Source of the DNA: Haematobia irritans
Lineage: Eukaryota > Arthropoda > Insecta > Diptera > Muscidae
NCBI RefSeq assembly: GCF_050003625.1
Contig: NC_134398.1
Coordinates: forward strand, 78,834,003-78,898,002
Direction: 5' to 3'
DNA: 64,000 nt
Positions 48,344 to 59,045 of this stretch are shown in pieces (the first letter of the stretch is position 1; every line of letters begins with the position of its first letter). The notes beneath the pieces are model-generated. The model ran no database searches. It was not told where the DNA came from and saw only the letters and a list, made by a program, of their open reading frames with translations. A program made the translations under genes and the position numbers.

Positions 48344-49535
48344 AAAAAGGGGGAAACAGTAACAAATTATAGAGTAAGATCTATACAAACAAAGTTTAGT
48401 TCCTCTTTATTAATAAGTAGTCCAAGAGGAGTTGACGAATACTTTTGAAAATAAAAGCGGGCATTGAGTTCGAGTTTTGCCGCTGAAATCACTTCTCATT
48501 TTAGCGTCAAAACTCGAATCGGTAAAACAAGAATAACATTATAACTTTTTTCTGCAAATTGTATTATAGCTTGGTGGAGAATGATCCAAAGCAACAATTG
48601 AACAAGTTTATTTTCTTTAAAATAAATTATTAAAGAAAAGTACCGTGAAAACAGGGCCATTTTAACGCGATAATGCCAACTTTATACCGGCCTTAAAGGT
48701 AAAAATTAAATTAAGTACAAAATTATTCGTTAATAAAAATTCATATTTATTTGTATTTGTAAATACGATAAATTTTGAATGCGTTTAAAATGGTGTCATA
48801 TGCTAGCAAAAAATTGTTCACTCTTAAATACATTTATGTGTTGGTTGTAAAATTATTGTTTAGAATTTAAATATAATGTGCTTTTGAATGGTTATCGTTA
48901 ACTTGAGGATTCGATGGAAAAATATTTATGTTTATACTCGACTTCACGTTCTTCTTTTGTAAGAGTTTTTGAATTTTTTCGAAAATTTCAAAAACGTTTT
49001 TTTGTTACAAAATTTTTATTTTTGCAATAAAAAATAATATTTGATCCAAAAACTCAGTCCATTTCATTTATATCAAGCACAGTTCTTTTCTGACTGCAAA
49101 TCTTTAATAACCCACAATTCGAATTGTAACAATTTAATGTAGTAATATGTAATGTCGAACATCTTTTCGGAATTTTTGGTATATATGTAAAAATATAAGT
49201 AAAAAAATTTGGTATTCGGTCGGAGCAGCATTTGAACCCACGACCCTCTGCATGCAAGGCGAATATGCTAATCATTGCTCCACGTGGCCAACAAATGTAT
49301 ATTTCGGTTAAACAATGTTATGTTTGCATCGGCTCGTGGGCGCCACAAACTATGCTATATAAATATAACTCATAACGATAATTATCTATTGATGACAATA
49401 ACAGCTACGTAGCCCAGTGGATAGTGTGCTGGCTTACAAACTGTGTGGTCCACTATTCGAATCCCCGTCCGGCAAAGGTAAAATTTAAAAAGTTTATAAA
49501 ATTTAATAATTTCTGCTACAATGTTTGTATTACAA
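48344..49535 (-). mobile_element. T1 copy 7 with extension, left piece (split by DINE B5)
   Basis: 48370-48958 is the inverted counterpart of 2421-2960. The T1 right arm and module 2 (minus, about 49218-49292) follow, then the spacer TATGCTATATAAATATAAC, then module 1 (plus, about 49402-49475, TAGCCCAGTGGATAGTG). Sequence resumes after B5 at 50649 (GGCGCTAAGAACTAAAC) and ends near 50710. Confidence 0.75.
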
Positions 49536-50648
49536 AACAAGTATATACAGCAGTAAGTTCGGCCGGGCCGAATCTTAAATACCCACCACCATGAACCAAA
49601 TATTAGGGTTTGACATTTCAGGAGGGCTTGAGGACATGAGGACACTTCCCGAAGATAAATTTAAAGATTTCACCTATGAGGACTATATCAGATTCTGGAT
49701 TTATAAGAACCATTTTTGTTTGGGGTTTAGAGGAAACATTAACATCTCTTGTAAGTGTGCAAGAAAATTATAAAATAACGTCTTGATTTGAAATCTTAAA
49801 TCTGTAGATTTTCACCCGAGAAGTAAAATCTGGAAATTTTACATTGAGTTTAAAGCAATTTTCATGATCAATGCGTATGCTATACCCTCAAGAAGTGAAG
49901 TCGGTCTATATGGAGGCATTACCAAATGGACCGATAAAAACTTAATCCGATACACGTTTTTGTGAGCCTAAAATACCAGAATATTTACAATTTCAGGCAA
50001 ATCGGATAAAAACTACGGTTTCTAGAAACCCAAGGAGTTAAATCGGGAGATCTTTCTTATGGGGGCTATACTAAAATATGGACCGATACTCACCGTTTTC
50101 GGCAAACCTCTTTATGGCCCGAAAATACCTCTAGATTTCCAATTTCATGCAAATTGGACAAAAACTTCGGATTCTAGAAGCCCAAGAAGTAAAATCGGGA
50201 AATCGGTCTATATGGGGGCTATACCAAAATATGGACCGATACTCACCATTTTCGGCACACCTCTTTATGGTCATAAAATACCTCTAGATTTCAAATTTCA
50301 GGCAAATTGCATAAAAACTACGATTTCTATAAGCCCAAGACCCCAATTGGGAGGTCGGTTTATATGGGGACTATATCAAAACCTGGACCGATATAGCCCA
50401 TCTTCGAACTTGACCTGCCTTCAGACAAAAGACGAGTTTGTGCAAAATTTCAGCACGATTGATTCATTATTGAAGACTGTAGCGTTATTACAACAGACAG
50501 ACAGACGGACATCTTTATATCGTCTTAGAATTTCTCCCTGATCAAGAATATATATACTTTATATAGTCGGAAATCGATATTTCGATGTGTTACAAACGGA
50601 ATGACAAATTTATTATACCCCCGTCACCATTCTATGGTGGTGGGTATA
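49536..50648 (-). mobile_element. DINE-1-like element B5 (family B)
   Basis: 3' AACAAGTATATACAGCAG at 49536; about three 153-bp units; short (GACA)n at 50490-50510; 5' TATACCCACC end at 50648. It is inserted in the A-run of T1 copy 7 (ACAGAAAAAGG) with T1 sequence on both sides. Confidence 0.85.
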
Positions 50649-50711
50649 AAAAGGCGCTAAGAACTAAACAACCTCGTGGAAGTGAGAAAGATGTGATGGA
50701 ATATTTAATTG
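50649..50711 (-). mobile_element. T1 copy 7, right piece
   Basis: AAGGCGCTAAGAACTAAAC and CTCGTGGAAGTGAGAAAG continue the T1 core after the DINE insertion. It abuts the terminus of T1 copy 8, so copies 7 and 8 form an inverted pair. Confidence 0.7.
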
Positions 50712-51012
50712 CACGCAAAAAAATAATTCTTTCCTCCCAAACGAAATTTTAGACAAACAAAGTTCGTTTCTCATTTGCTTTTCGCTGTAAGGAAGTGTAT
50801 TTGGAAGAAAAGTATATACTTTTTGTGATAAACGTTTATTCTTTTCCAGGATGTAAAAACAATTTCATAAAGACTAGCTCAAAAAAAAAACATTATTTTC
50901 TTGCTAATTGCATTGTCCCTCACATTTTTAGTTCTTAACACCTTTTCCTGTAATACCAACAATGTAGAAGAAATTATACGATTTTATAAATTTTTAAAAT
51001 TTTTTTTACCTT

Positions 51013-51086
51013 TCGCCTGGACGGAGAATCGAACCGCGGACCATGCACATTGTAAGCCAACACACTAACCACTGAGCTATGTACCT
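51013..51086 (-). ncRNA. tRNA-like module 1 of T1 copy 8
   Basis: The minus strand reads TAGCTCAGTGGTTAGTGTG (box A region) and GGTTCGATTCTCC (box B, 51023-51035). The T-arm stem pairs at four of five positions. The acceptor stem does not pair, so it is a promoter-like relic, not a tRNA gene. Confidence 0.6.
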
Positions 51087-51199
51087 GTTATGGTCATCAA
51101 TAGAAAAATATCCATATAAGTTATATTTATATAGCATAGCTTGCGGCGCCCACGAACCGAATAAACAAAGTTTATTTAACAGAAACAAACATTTAGTTT

Positions 51200-51288
51200 G
51201 GCACTGTGGAGCAGTGGTATCTACGTCCGACTCTCATGCCAAGGGTCGTGGGTTCGATCCCTGCTTCGGCCAAAGTTTTTTTTTTTTT
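51200..51288 (+). ncRNA. tRNA-like module 2 of T1 copy 8 with T-run
   Basis: GCACTGTGGAGCAGTGGTAT (box A region), GGGTCGTGGGTTCGATCCC (box B 51251-51261), then a run of T from 51275, a potential RNA polymerase III terminator. Close to the SINE head at 27.65 kb (same GGTCGTGGGTTCGAT). Confidence 0.6.
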
Positions 51289-51620
51289 GCTTTTGTTTTT
51301 TTTACATATATTCCAGATATATTCGGAAGATTCCGAAAAAATGTTCAACATTACATTGTACTATATTAAATTTTGAACTGTAAAATGTGTCTTATTAAAG
51401 ACCTAAAGTCACAAAAGAACAGTGTTTGATATAAACGAAATGGACTGTGTTGTTATTTCAAAAATAACTTTTTTTATCGAAAAAATAACAATTTTGTAAC
51501 AAACGAATTTTTTTGGTGATAAAAGTTTAAAATTTTCGAAGCAATTCAAAAAACTCTAACAAAAGAAAAACGTTTTCGGTACACGTTTTCCAAACGTTTT
51601 TTTTCTTTGCGTGTGGGCAG

Positions 51621-52606
51621 AAAAAAATTTTGAGCACAATCTTTTTAGGAGAAAATTCTTCTAAACAAACAATATTTTTGGGCCGAAAATGCTTCCAAAC
51701 ATATGATATATTCACATAAAACAAACATATAGTTTTTGGGAAGACAACATTATTGAATTTGGATGGAAAAATACAAAACGTTTGGAACTTAGACTACCCA
51801 AACATATTATTTTATTTAGACCAATATGCTTTCAAACATATTATATATTGGAAGAAATCAAATGTTTCGGCAATACCCAAACATGTACATTATGTACAGT
51901 AGATAGGGTCACGGCCTAAAGGAAAAGAAAAGTTGATGAGGTCACCCCCATTCGAAGACAATTTCAGAACACCAAAACTTTTTTTTTCGTGCACCCTACG
52001 ACCCCCCGAAATATAATTTATTGTGCTGTGTCGTCATTTGAAGTCCGATTGAAAAGAAACGCATACGTTGTTCGTGGTTGATCAGGGGCTATATTTCGTG
52101 CATTGGTCATTTTTGACTCCGACGTCAAATTTGATTTTTAATTTTTTTATTTCGCTTCGTGTACCCCTATGATGCCCATTTCTTATAACCATTATAAAGA
52201 TCTTAACAAAATATGAAAATTTTGCTTTTGAAGTATTTACTTATATTCATAAACAAAAAAGTTACAGAGATTTTAAAAAGTCAATAGGTCACCCTACACA
52301 CCACCAAATAGTTTTTGCTGTGTTGTCATGATGTCCGATCGAAACCACATGCACATCGTTATTCACATCTACGAAATTAATTTATAAGGCATTTAGAACA
52401 CAAAACCTGTTTATCTGTACATTTCTAACGGTACCTTTGTATACATACTCGTTGTTTGCACTATGGCATTTTCTGCGTTATGCAAAGTGCATGTGTTTTT
52501 GCTAAAACAATTTGAGAGCTTACTGTTTTAAAATTCTAACAATCACTTTCGCTACATGATTTTTTAAGTCTGTCCATATTTTTGTGAGAGAAGGCTGTTG
52601 ATAGTA
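51621..52606. repeat. T2 arm followed by unrecognised DNA
   Basis: 51621-51900 is a T2 AT-rich arm (AAAATGCTTCCAAACATATG, TAGACTACCCAAACATATT) matching 5040-5300. 51900-52606 has no recognised gene; GATAGGGTCAC and AATAGGTCACCCTA recur but without clear structure. Confidence 0.5.
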
Positions 52607-53539
52607 AAGGGTGATTCTTTTGAGGTTAGGATTTTCATGCATTAGTATTTGACAGATCACGTGGGATTTCAGACATGGTGTCAAAGAGAAAGATGCTCAG
52701 TATGCTTTGACATTTCATCATGAATAGACTTACTAACGAGCAACGCTTGCAAATCATTGAATTTTATTACCAAAATCAGTGGCAGAAAATCCGCTTTTTT
52801 ATCGACAAATTTTGTTCAGCGATGAGGCTCATTTCTGGTTGAATGGCTACGTAAATAAGCAAAATTGCCGCATTTGGAGTGAAGAGCAACCAGAAGCCGT
52901 TCAAGAACTGCCCATGCATCCCGAAAAATGCACTGTTTGGTGTGGTTTGTACGCTGGTGGAATCATTGGACCGTATTTTTTCAAAGATGCTGTTGGACGC
53001 AACGTTACGGTGAATGGCGATCGCTATCGTTCGATGCTAACAAACTTTTTGTTGCCAAAAATGGAAGAACTGAACTTTGTTTACATGTGGTTTCAACAAG
53101 ATGGCGCTACATGCCACACAGCTCGCGATTCTATGGCCATTTTGAGGGAAAACTTCGGAGAACAATTCATCTCAAGAAATGGACCGGTAAGTTGGCCACC
53201 AAGATCATGCGATTTGACGCCTTTAGACTATTTTTTGTGGGGCTACGTCAAGTCTAAAGTCTACAGAAATAAGCCAGCAACTATTCCAGCTTTGGAAGAC
53301 AACATTTCCGAAGAAATTCGGGCTATTCCGGCCGAAATGCTCGAAAAAGTTGCCCAAAATTGGACTTTCCGAATGGACCACCTAAGACGCAGCCGCGGTC
53401 AAAATTTAAATGAAATTATCTTCAAAAAGTAAATGTCATGGACCAATCTAACGTTTCAAATAAAGAACCGATGAGATTTTGCAAATTTTAGGCGTTTTTT
53501 TTTTAAAAAAAGTTATCAAGCTCTTAACAAATCACCCTT
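52607..53539 (+). mobile_element. DD41D (rosa-like) deletion derivative, copy B
   Basis: 933 bp, TA at 52605-52606 and 53540-53541. ATG at 52720 opens MNRLTNEQRLQIIEFYYQNQ (first helix of the DNA-binding domain) and then jumps into GCAGAAAATCC, out of frame with the catalytic part. The catalytic frame 52782-53432 is open to the normal end HLNEIIFKK-type terminus, with DDD residues in FSDEAHFW, FQQDGATCH and TPLDYFLWG. A private change gives FVYMW where other copies have LVDMW. Confidence 0.9.
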
Positions 53540-53541
53540 TA

Positions 53542-53895
53542 TTTGAAAAAAGTAAAAACAACAGTCTTCTCTCACAAAAATATGGACAGACTTAAAAGAA
53601 AATTTTTTATAACTCGTTTTTTTCATATCTTTAAAGGGTAATTTTAACTTCTTTGTTTCAAATACGTTAAAGACAGAGTAACGATTAAAAAAATGGTAAA
53701 AATTATTTAAATTTTGTCGAAAAAATGCTAAATCCATTCTGGAAAAATTGCGATTTTTTTTTAATTTTTGTGGTGAAGCGTTTCAGACAAGCATTAGAAT
53801 GGATTAAAAATCATAATAAATTTAAATTAAATTTATTTGTTTTGTTTGTTATTGTTGGTTTACTCTTCAATCATTATTGTTGTTTTTGATTTCAG
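53542..53895. repeat. Fragment of the CCCAGC MITE family, otherwise unrecognised
   Basis: About 53595-53830 parallels 60650-60860: TTTATAACT, GGGTAATTTTAA, TTGTTTCAAATA, AAAATGCTAAATCCAT. Ends are missing. Confidence 0.5.
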
Positions 53896-54061
53896 CTTAA
53901 AACCATATAAGTGTAGCTTAACCAACAGAGGAAAAGTATGCTTGTCAAATTTATTTGGGCAAAGCCCTATAGACTGCAAAATGATTGGATGTACGGAATT
54001 ACCACATTCCTCATCAGCATCCTCTACTTGTAGCAAAAATATCAACCAATTATCAGAATAA
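53896..54061 (+). pseudogene. Exon-like open frame after a splice acceptor, unknown
   Basis: TTGTTTTTGATTTCAG precedes a frame LKPYKCSLTNRGKVCLSNLF, then SPIDCKMIGCTELPHSSSAS, ending NQLSE and TAA. Five cysteines occur in ~54 residues. It is not part of any repeat seen in the window. It could be a terminal host exon; no partner exon was found and the family is unknown. Confidence 0.25.
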
Positions 54062-54227
54062 ATTCGGGTACTTCACTCAACCCAAAGTGAACTACACTTG
54101 AACCTCCCGAAAAAAGGTGTTGATAGTCGGCTGCTACCTAAACGAATTTGCAAGCCTATTTCTTTTCCTTTGCCAAACTCAAAAACAAACCCAGCCAACT
54201 GCATTCAAATCGATGATTTCAGTTTGG

Positions 54228-54291
54228 CATAGTTTGGTGGAGGGCACATAAGATTCGGCCTGGCCGAACTTACGGCCGTATATACTTGTTC
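54228..54291 (+). mobile_element. DINE family A, isolated 3' end
   Basis: GGTGGAGGGCACATAAG, hairpin TTCGGCCTGGCCGAA, CTTACGGCCGTATATACTTG. No 5' part is present, so it is a strongly 5'-truncated or deleted copy. Confidence 0.75.
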
Positions 54292-54571
54292 GTTTTCTTT
54301 TTCATCCACTCGAATGTTCTAGTTGGCGCGAATACCGTTATCCGAATCTTATAAACCAAATTTTGTTAAATAAATTTAGTTTTTGTTTTCAAACGTTCTC
54401 GTTTATTTATACAAAAACATTTTTTAAGAACCATGCTACTTTTAATCGATATATAAGGTAGTACTACTTATCGTACTAATTGCCTTTATACTTTCAAACA
54501 CTTCTTTGTTGTTGCCATTTTTGCATGTACACATGTAATACTGTTGTAAATATGTATTTTCAATGTTAGTA

Positions 54572-55504
54572 AAGGGTGATTCTTTTGAGGTTAGGATTTT
54601 CATGCATTAGTATTTGACAGATCACGTGGGATTTCAGACATGGTGTCAAAGAGAAAGATGCTCAGTATGCTTTGACATTTCATCATGAATAGACTTACGA
54701 TCTGCCACAACGTCGAATTTTCAGTGAATGGGCCCTAGAAAAGTTGGCAGAAAATCCGCTTTTTTATCGACAAATTTTGTTCAGCGATGAGGCTCATTTC
54801 TGGTTGAATGGCTACGTAAATAAGCAAAATTGCCGCATTTGGAGTGAAGAGCAACCAGAAGCCGTTCAAGAACTGCCCATGCATCCCGAAAAATGCACTG
54901 TTTGGTGTGGTTTGTACGCTGGTGGAATCATTGGACCGTATTTTTTCAAAGATGCTGTTGGACGCAACGTTACGGTGAATGGCGATCGCTATCGTTCGAT
55001 GCTAACAAACTTTTTGTTGCCAAAAATGGAAGAACTGAACTTGGTTGACATGTGGTTTCAACAAGATGGCGCTACATGCCACACAGCTCGCGATTCTATG
55101 GCCATTTTGAGGGAAAACTTCGGAGAACAATTCATCTCAAGAAATGGACCGGTAAGTTGGCCACCAAGATCATGCGATTTGACGCCTTTAGACTATTTTT
55201 TGTGGGGCTACGTCAAGTCTAAAGTCTACAGAAATAAGCCAGCAACTATTCCAGCTTTGGAAGACAACATTTCCGAAGAAATTCGGGCTATTCCGGCCGA
55301 AATGCTCGAAAAAGTTGCCCAAAATTGGACTTTCCGAATGGACCACCTAAGACTCAGCCGCGGTCAACATTTAAATGAAATTATCTTCAAAAAGTAAATG
55401 TCATGGACCAATCTAACGTTTCAAATAAAGAACCGATGAGATTTTGCAAATTTTATGCGTTTTTTTTTTTTTTAAAGTTATCAAGCTCTTAACAAATCAC
55501 CCTT
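54572..55504 (+). mobile_element. DD41D (rosa-like) deletion derivative, copy C
   Basis: 933 bp, TA at 54570-54571 and 55505-55506. After ATG (54685) AATAGACTTA the sequence passes to CGATCTGCCACAACG, so almost all of the DNA-binding domain is missing. A TAG in the joined frame follows shortly (GGGCCCTAG). The catalytic part 54747-55397 is uninterrupted, with LNLVDMWFQQDGATCH. Differs from A and D by single bases. Confidence 0.9.
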
Positions 55505-55506
55505 TA

Positions 55507-55833
55507 TATGTTTTAATATAGTTTTAGGTTATGTTTGGTCACGAATTAGTGTATCACCGTACCTACCTTGCCTTATTCTCTTACTTGTACCGCAATGACT
55601 AAGATGTATGATGACTGTCGATGACTTTCTGTTGTTGTTATGCTGATGAAATCGTCCATTTCATGTACTTCATAATCGATGTAGGCGTTGATGTTGTTAC
55701 AGATTCTTGCATTACTTGTTTTAAATGTTCTGATGCAAAGACAATGACCGTTTCACGAAAAAACTTATGAAAGTTTAATTTAGTTTTGCATGAAGAATAG
55801 TTTTTCACTATTTTTTAGTTCTTTCCTATCCTA
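55507..55833. other. Spacer without gene
   Basis: No recognised features. Confidence 0.5.
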
Positions 55834-56047
55834 AAGGTGAGTACTAAGTTCGAGTTTAGCCGCTAAAGTGAAAACTAAATCAGCAAAAAAGGCATAAAAC
55901 TATACATATGTGTTGCAAATTTTATTATAACTTGATGGGGAATAGCAAAAGGCAAATTTTTGTATTCCTTAAAATGGATTATTAAAGAAAAGTAATCGTG
56001 AAAAAATTACGATTTTAGTGGCTAAACTCGAACTTAATACCCACCTT
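55834..56047. mobile_element. MITE, AAGGTGAGTACTAAGTTCG ends
   Basis: Left AAGGTGAGTACTAAGTTCG and GAGTTTAGCCGCTAAA pair with right TTTAGTGGCTAAACTCGAAC and TTAATACCCACCTT: inverted repeats of ~35 bp with few mismatches. 214 bp, adjacent to TA on the left. Non-coding. Confidence 0.75.
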
Positions 56048-56149
56048 AATCCGTAGGATTTTTTTGAAGGTCCAATGAATATTCCTCTTCGTAAAAGTGG
56101 AATATGGAAATATAATTTTTAAAAGAGAATCTCGAACTCGGTCGCTGGG

Positions 56150-56546
56150 TCGTATATGTTCCAAAGATTTTTTCGTTACACTACTGATTTTGGTATTGAT
56201 ACCGAGACAAAGAAGCGGACAATTCAAGTAAGGACACATATAAGACACAATTCTCTTTTAAATTGACGTACTTGATTTTTCAGCGTTTTTCTTCATGTGC
56301 TATAAAAGTCTATTAAATAGTTTTAACGACACCTTCAAGTAGAAATTGTGCTACTTTTCAAATGAAAAACGTCTGTTAAAAACATTTCTTTCCTATTTCT
56401 AAACGATTTTTATCTTTAAAGCCAAGTCACCAAATTTAAGTACGATTTCATTAATTTTGAAGATTTTTTTCAGACGTATTCAAGCGAATGTGGCCTTAAT
56501 AAAACGAAAATGAAAATCACTTAACTATACACTGAAAAAACAGTGA
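56150..56546 (-). mobile_element. T3 repeat, copy 3 (partial)
   Basis: TACTGATTTTGGTATTGATA and GAGACAAAGAAGCGGACAAT parallel (reversed) 3500-3540. It ends near CACTGAAAAAACAGTG at 56531-56546, itself a short palindrome. Confidence 0.45.
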
Positions 56547-57640
56547 ACCCTTGACCATGATCTAGCCCTTAAGATTTTTTTTCTACTTGTCTAGTTTATA
56601 ATTCTCTTAAATTTTAGTTCATCTATGGCATTGTATTTTAGTTCAATTTTACAAAACCATTAGATTTATATACCCCTACCAAATTAAAAAGTCAGTATTA
56701 TTTTGGTTAACGTGATTAGTTTTTGGGAAACCCGATAATAACATTTGGTTAAAATGTCGACGACTAACCTTTTTTTATATCAATCATTCCACAGTACAGA
56801 TAAATTAAATAATTAAATGAAAAACAAACGAAAATATTCATACATTAAACGTGAACTTTCTTTAAGCAAAAGTATTTTATTATAAAAACTTGTGATGGAA
56901 GTTCTTAATACAATGGTTTTTCTGAATAACAATTACGGCCACGTGGAACAAGAAAGTAGTTTATTTTAACTCGCTATTTGGACATTTTTACTTATCCTTA
57001 GTTTTTTATTCATCGTAAGTATATTTTTCACATATATTGCTGAAAAAAATAGAAGGAATAACGAAAATTGTTAAAAAATAACATGTAATAAAATATACTT
57101 TTTTAGTATATATTTTATTATTTACCACTTCTCTATTAAATTGTACGCTGAGTAGAAATATAAAAATTTGGCAGAATCAAAGAATTACAACAAAGAAAAA
57201 CATTAAACTGGTTTCAAAACAAAACAAAAAATAAATAAATAAAATAAAAAATAATTAGCAAATCATAATATACATAAAAATATTCTTTTAAAAAGAATAT
57301 CTACCAATTTATGATTAAACTATACGCTGAGGTGTAACAAAAAATTTTCCAAATTCATCTGGAGTTACTCTGAAATTGAATATTTATTTTTTTCATTGAA
57401 TATTAAAAATTAAATTGGATAAGACAATTTCAAAATACTTTCCATTTCAGCATTTTTTTCCTAAATACTGAACATTCTTAATAACTGTTTTCTAAGCTAC
57501 CGATCATCACTTCGCCATCGTAAATATTAATAACCTTCATTTAAAAGGTTTAATAAACAAACACCAATATATGTCAAGAACCCATTCCTTTATATTCCCT
57601 TGTTACATACATGCAACGAAATTCAAAGTCATCCACTGGG
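56547..57640. other. AT-rich region without recognised gene
   Basis: No exon, terminal repeats or known family seen. Confidence 0.5.
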
Positions 57641-57845
57641 TTGCTAACTTCAACCCAGTGGACGGAGATCGACTGGAGTTATAAATTTGGGCAATGACCA
57701 AGAGTTAGGCCAATTAATCGACCTGTAGACGGGTCGACAGGTGGCGACACTTTGACAAGTCGAACCTCTTCTAAGGTAACGACATCAAAAGGAGGAAATC
57801 CCTCACGAAAGAGATTCAAGGAATGGATCAGTCGACCCAAGCACG

Positions 57846-58067
57846 TTGTCGGCTAAACAAAGCGATTCCTTAAAATGGGCTCAAGGAATTCTTGAAGCTG
57901 GAAAAAGGGAACGATCACCGTATGAGCTGCCAACCTTCAAAGGGATCAAAGATCGTTTGTCTGAATATATTTTAAATAGACTGAAACAATGCAATCCAGA
58001 TCTTCCAACAGATGAATGGGAGGTTGGCCGTTTGGATGAAGTGGATGGACCAAGACGGCATGCATAG
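57846..58067 (+). pseudogene. LINE copy 1 ORF1 remnant
   Basis: Frame with SLKWAQGILEAGKRERSPYE and DEWEVGRLDEVDGPRRHA. The WEV..LDEVDGPRR region resembles the C-terminal part of ORF1 in related dipteran elements (from memory). It would encode the RNA-binding chaperone. It stops at TAG 58066 and is separated from endonuclease sequence by a large deletion. Confidence 0.5.
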
Positions 58068-58149
58068 TTTATATTGAACACTCAGTCTTTGCCACATCTA
58101 GCAAAGTCCCAGAGCCGTGTATGTTATGGCTTTCATTATATCTAAAGAT

Positions 58150-58646
58150 ATTTGGTAGTCTGCAATAAGGGAGATGACCCAACCTTTGTCACTAAAAACA
58201 GGCAAGAGGTTTTGGACGTCACCTTGGCCTCGCAAGAACTGAATGAAATGATATCTGATTGGCAGGTTTTAAGTGAACACATCTTCTCAGATCATCGCTA
58301 CATCAGTTTCACATTTGATGTTCATACCTCCAAGACCATATTTCCGCCAAATGTTAGGAAAGCTGATTAGAATAGGTATAGGGAATTGTTCAATATGATG
58401 ATACCGGAAATACCAGAGACAAATATGAGCACTGTGCAAGATATCGAACACGCAGTGGAGAGGATTACTATGGCCTTCAACATTTCACTGAAAGCTGCAT
58501 GCCCTAGAGGGAAGCCAAGGGGAAAAAATCGACCAACATGGTGGTCTACGGAGTTAGGTAATATGAGGAAATCGTGCAGGAAGCTCTTTAACAAAGCAAA
58601 GTCCACCAGAGCTCCTGTGGATTGGGACGATTACAAGAAGAACTGA
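58150..58646 (+). pseudogene. LINE copy 1 endonuclease C-terminus and linker
   Basis: VVCNKGDDPTFVTKNRQEVL, DVTLAS and HIFSDHRYISF. SDHRYI is the conserved SDH catalytic motif of apurinic-type endonucleases that nick the target. After a stop, a second frame (from about 58370) has ELFNMMIPEIPETNMS and RGKNRPTWWSTELGNMRKSC, the linker before RT. The N-terminal endonuclease half is missing. Confidence 0.75.
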
Positions 58647-58799
58647 GAAAGGCTCAGCATAACTCTTGGAATGATTACTGCAGCAGTATTGAAAATACGT
58701 CCGAGGCTTCCAGACTACGGAAGGTACTAGCATCTACTAAGTCCGCTCCAGATTTCATTAAAACATCGTAGGGCAATTGGACAACGTCCAGTGAGGAGA

Positions 58800-59043
58800 C
58801 GCTGGGGCTACTATTGGACACTCATTTTCCTGAAAATCAGACAGACGAACCATGTTCTGGCGGTGCCACAGAGGCTCAGCGGACATTTCCTATCGAGGAA
58901 ATTGTATCGGAATCTAGAATAAGATTGGCGTTAAATAGCTTTGGACCATTCAAATCTCTCGGACCTGGTGGAATTACTCCGGCGGAGTTACAAGCAGTGA
59001 CTGACAGAATCATCCCTTGGTTGTCGCCGATATATATAGGATA
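58800..59043 (+). pseudogene. LINE copy 1 reverse transcriptase N-terminus
   Basis: LGLLLDTHFPENQTDEP, SRIRLALNSFGPFKSLGPGG and ITPAELQAVTDRIIPWLSPI: the finger region with the SPGPDG-like motif (here LGPGGI). It is cut at YIGY by the DD41D element. Only about 15 codons seem lost before RT resumes near 60506. Confidence 0.8.
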
Positions 59044-59045
59044 TA

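Larger units (their letters stand above)
50712..51613 (+). mobile_element. T1 copy 8, complete reference copy (902 bp)
   Basis: Inverted ends CACGCAAA(A/G)AAAA. Order: left arm with CCTCCCAAACGAAATTTTAG; core; tRNA-like module 1 (-); spacer with TTATATTTATATAGC and GGCGCC; module 2 (+) with a T-run; right arm with TTCGGAAGATTCCGAAAAAA, GAACAGTGTTTGATATAAAC and AAACGTTTTCGGTACACG. No reading frame of substance. Most likely a non-autonomous DNA transposon that acquired tRNA-type promoter units. A fused pair of SINEs is the other reading. Confidence 0.8.

Noticed and set aside
52779..53432. Intact DD41D transposase
   Set aside because: The frame begins at a GTG created by an internal deletion; no ATG in frame precedes the catalytic domain, and the DNA-binding domain is gone. 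Copy C is the same, with a TTG.
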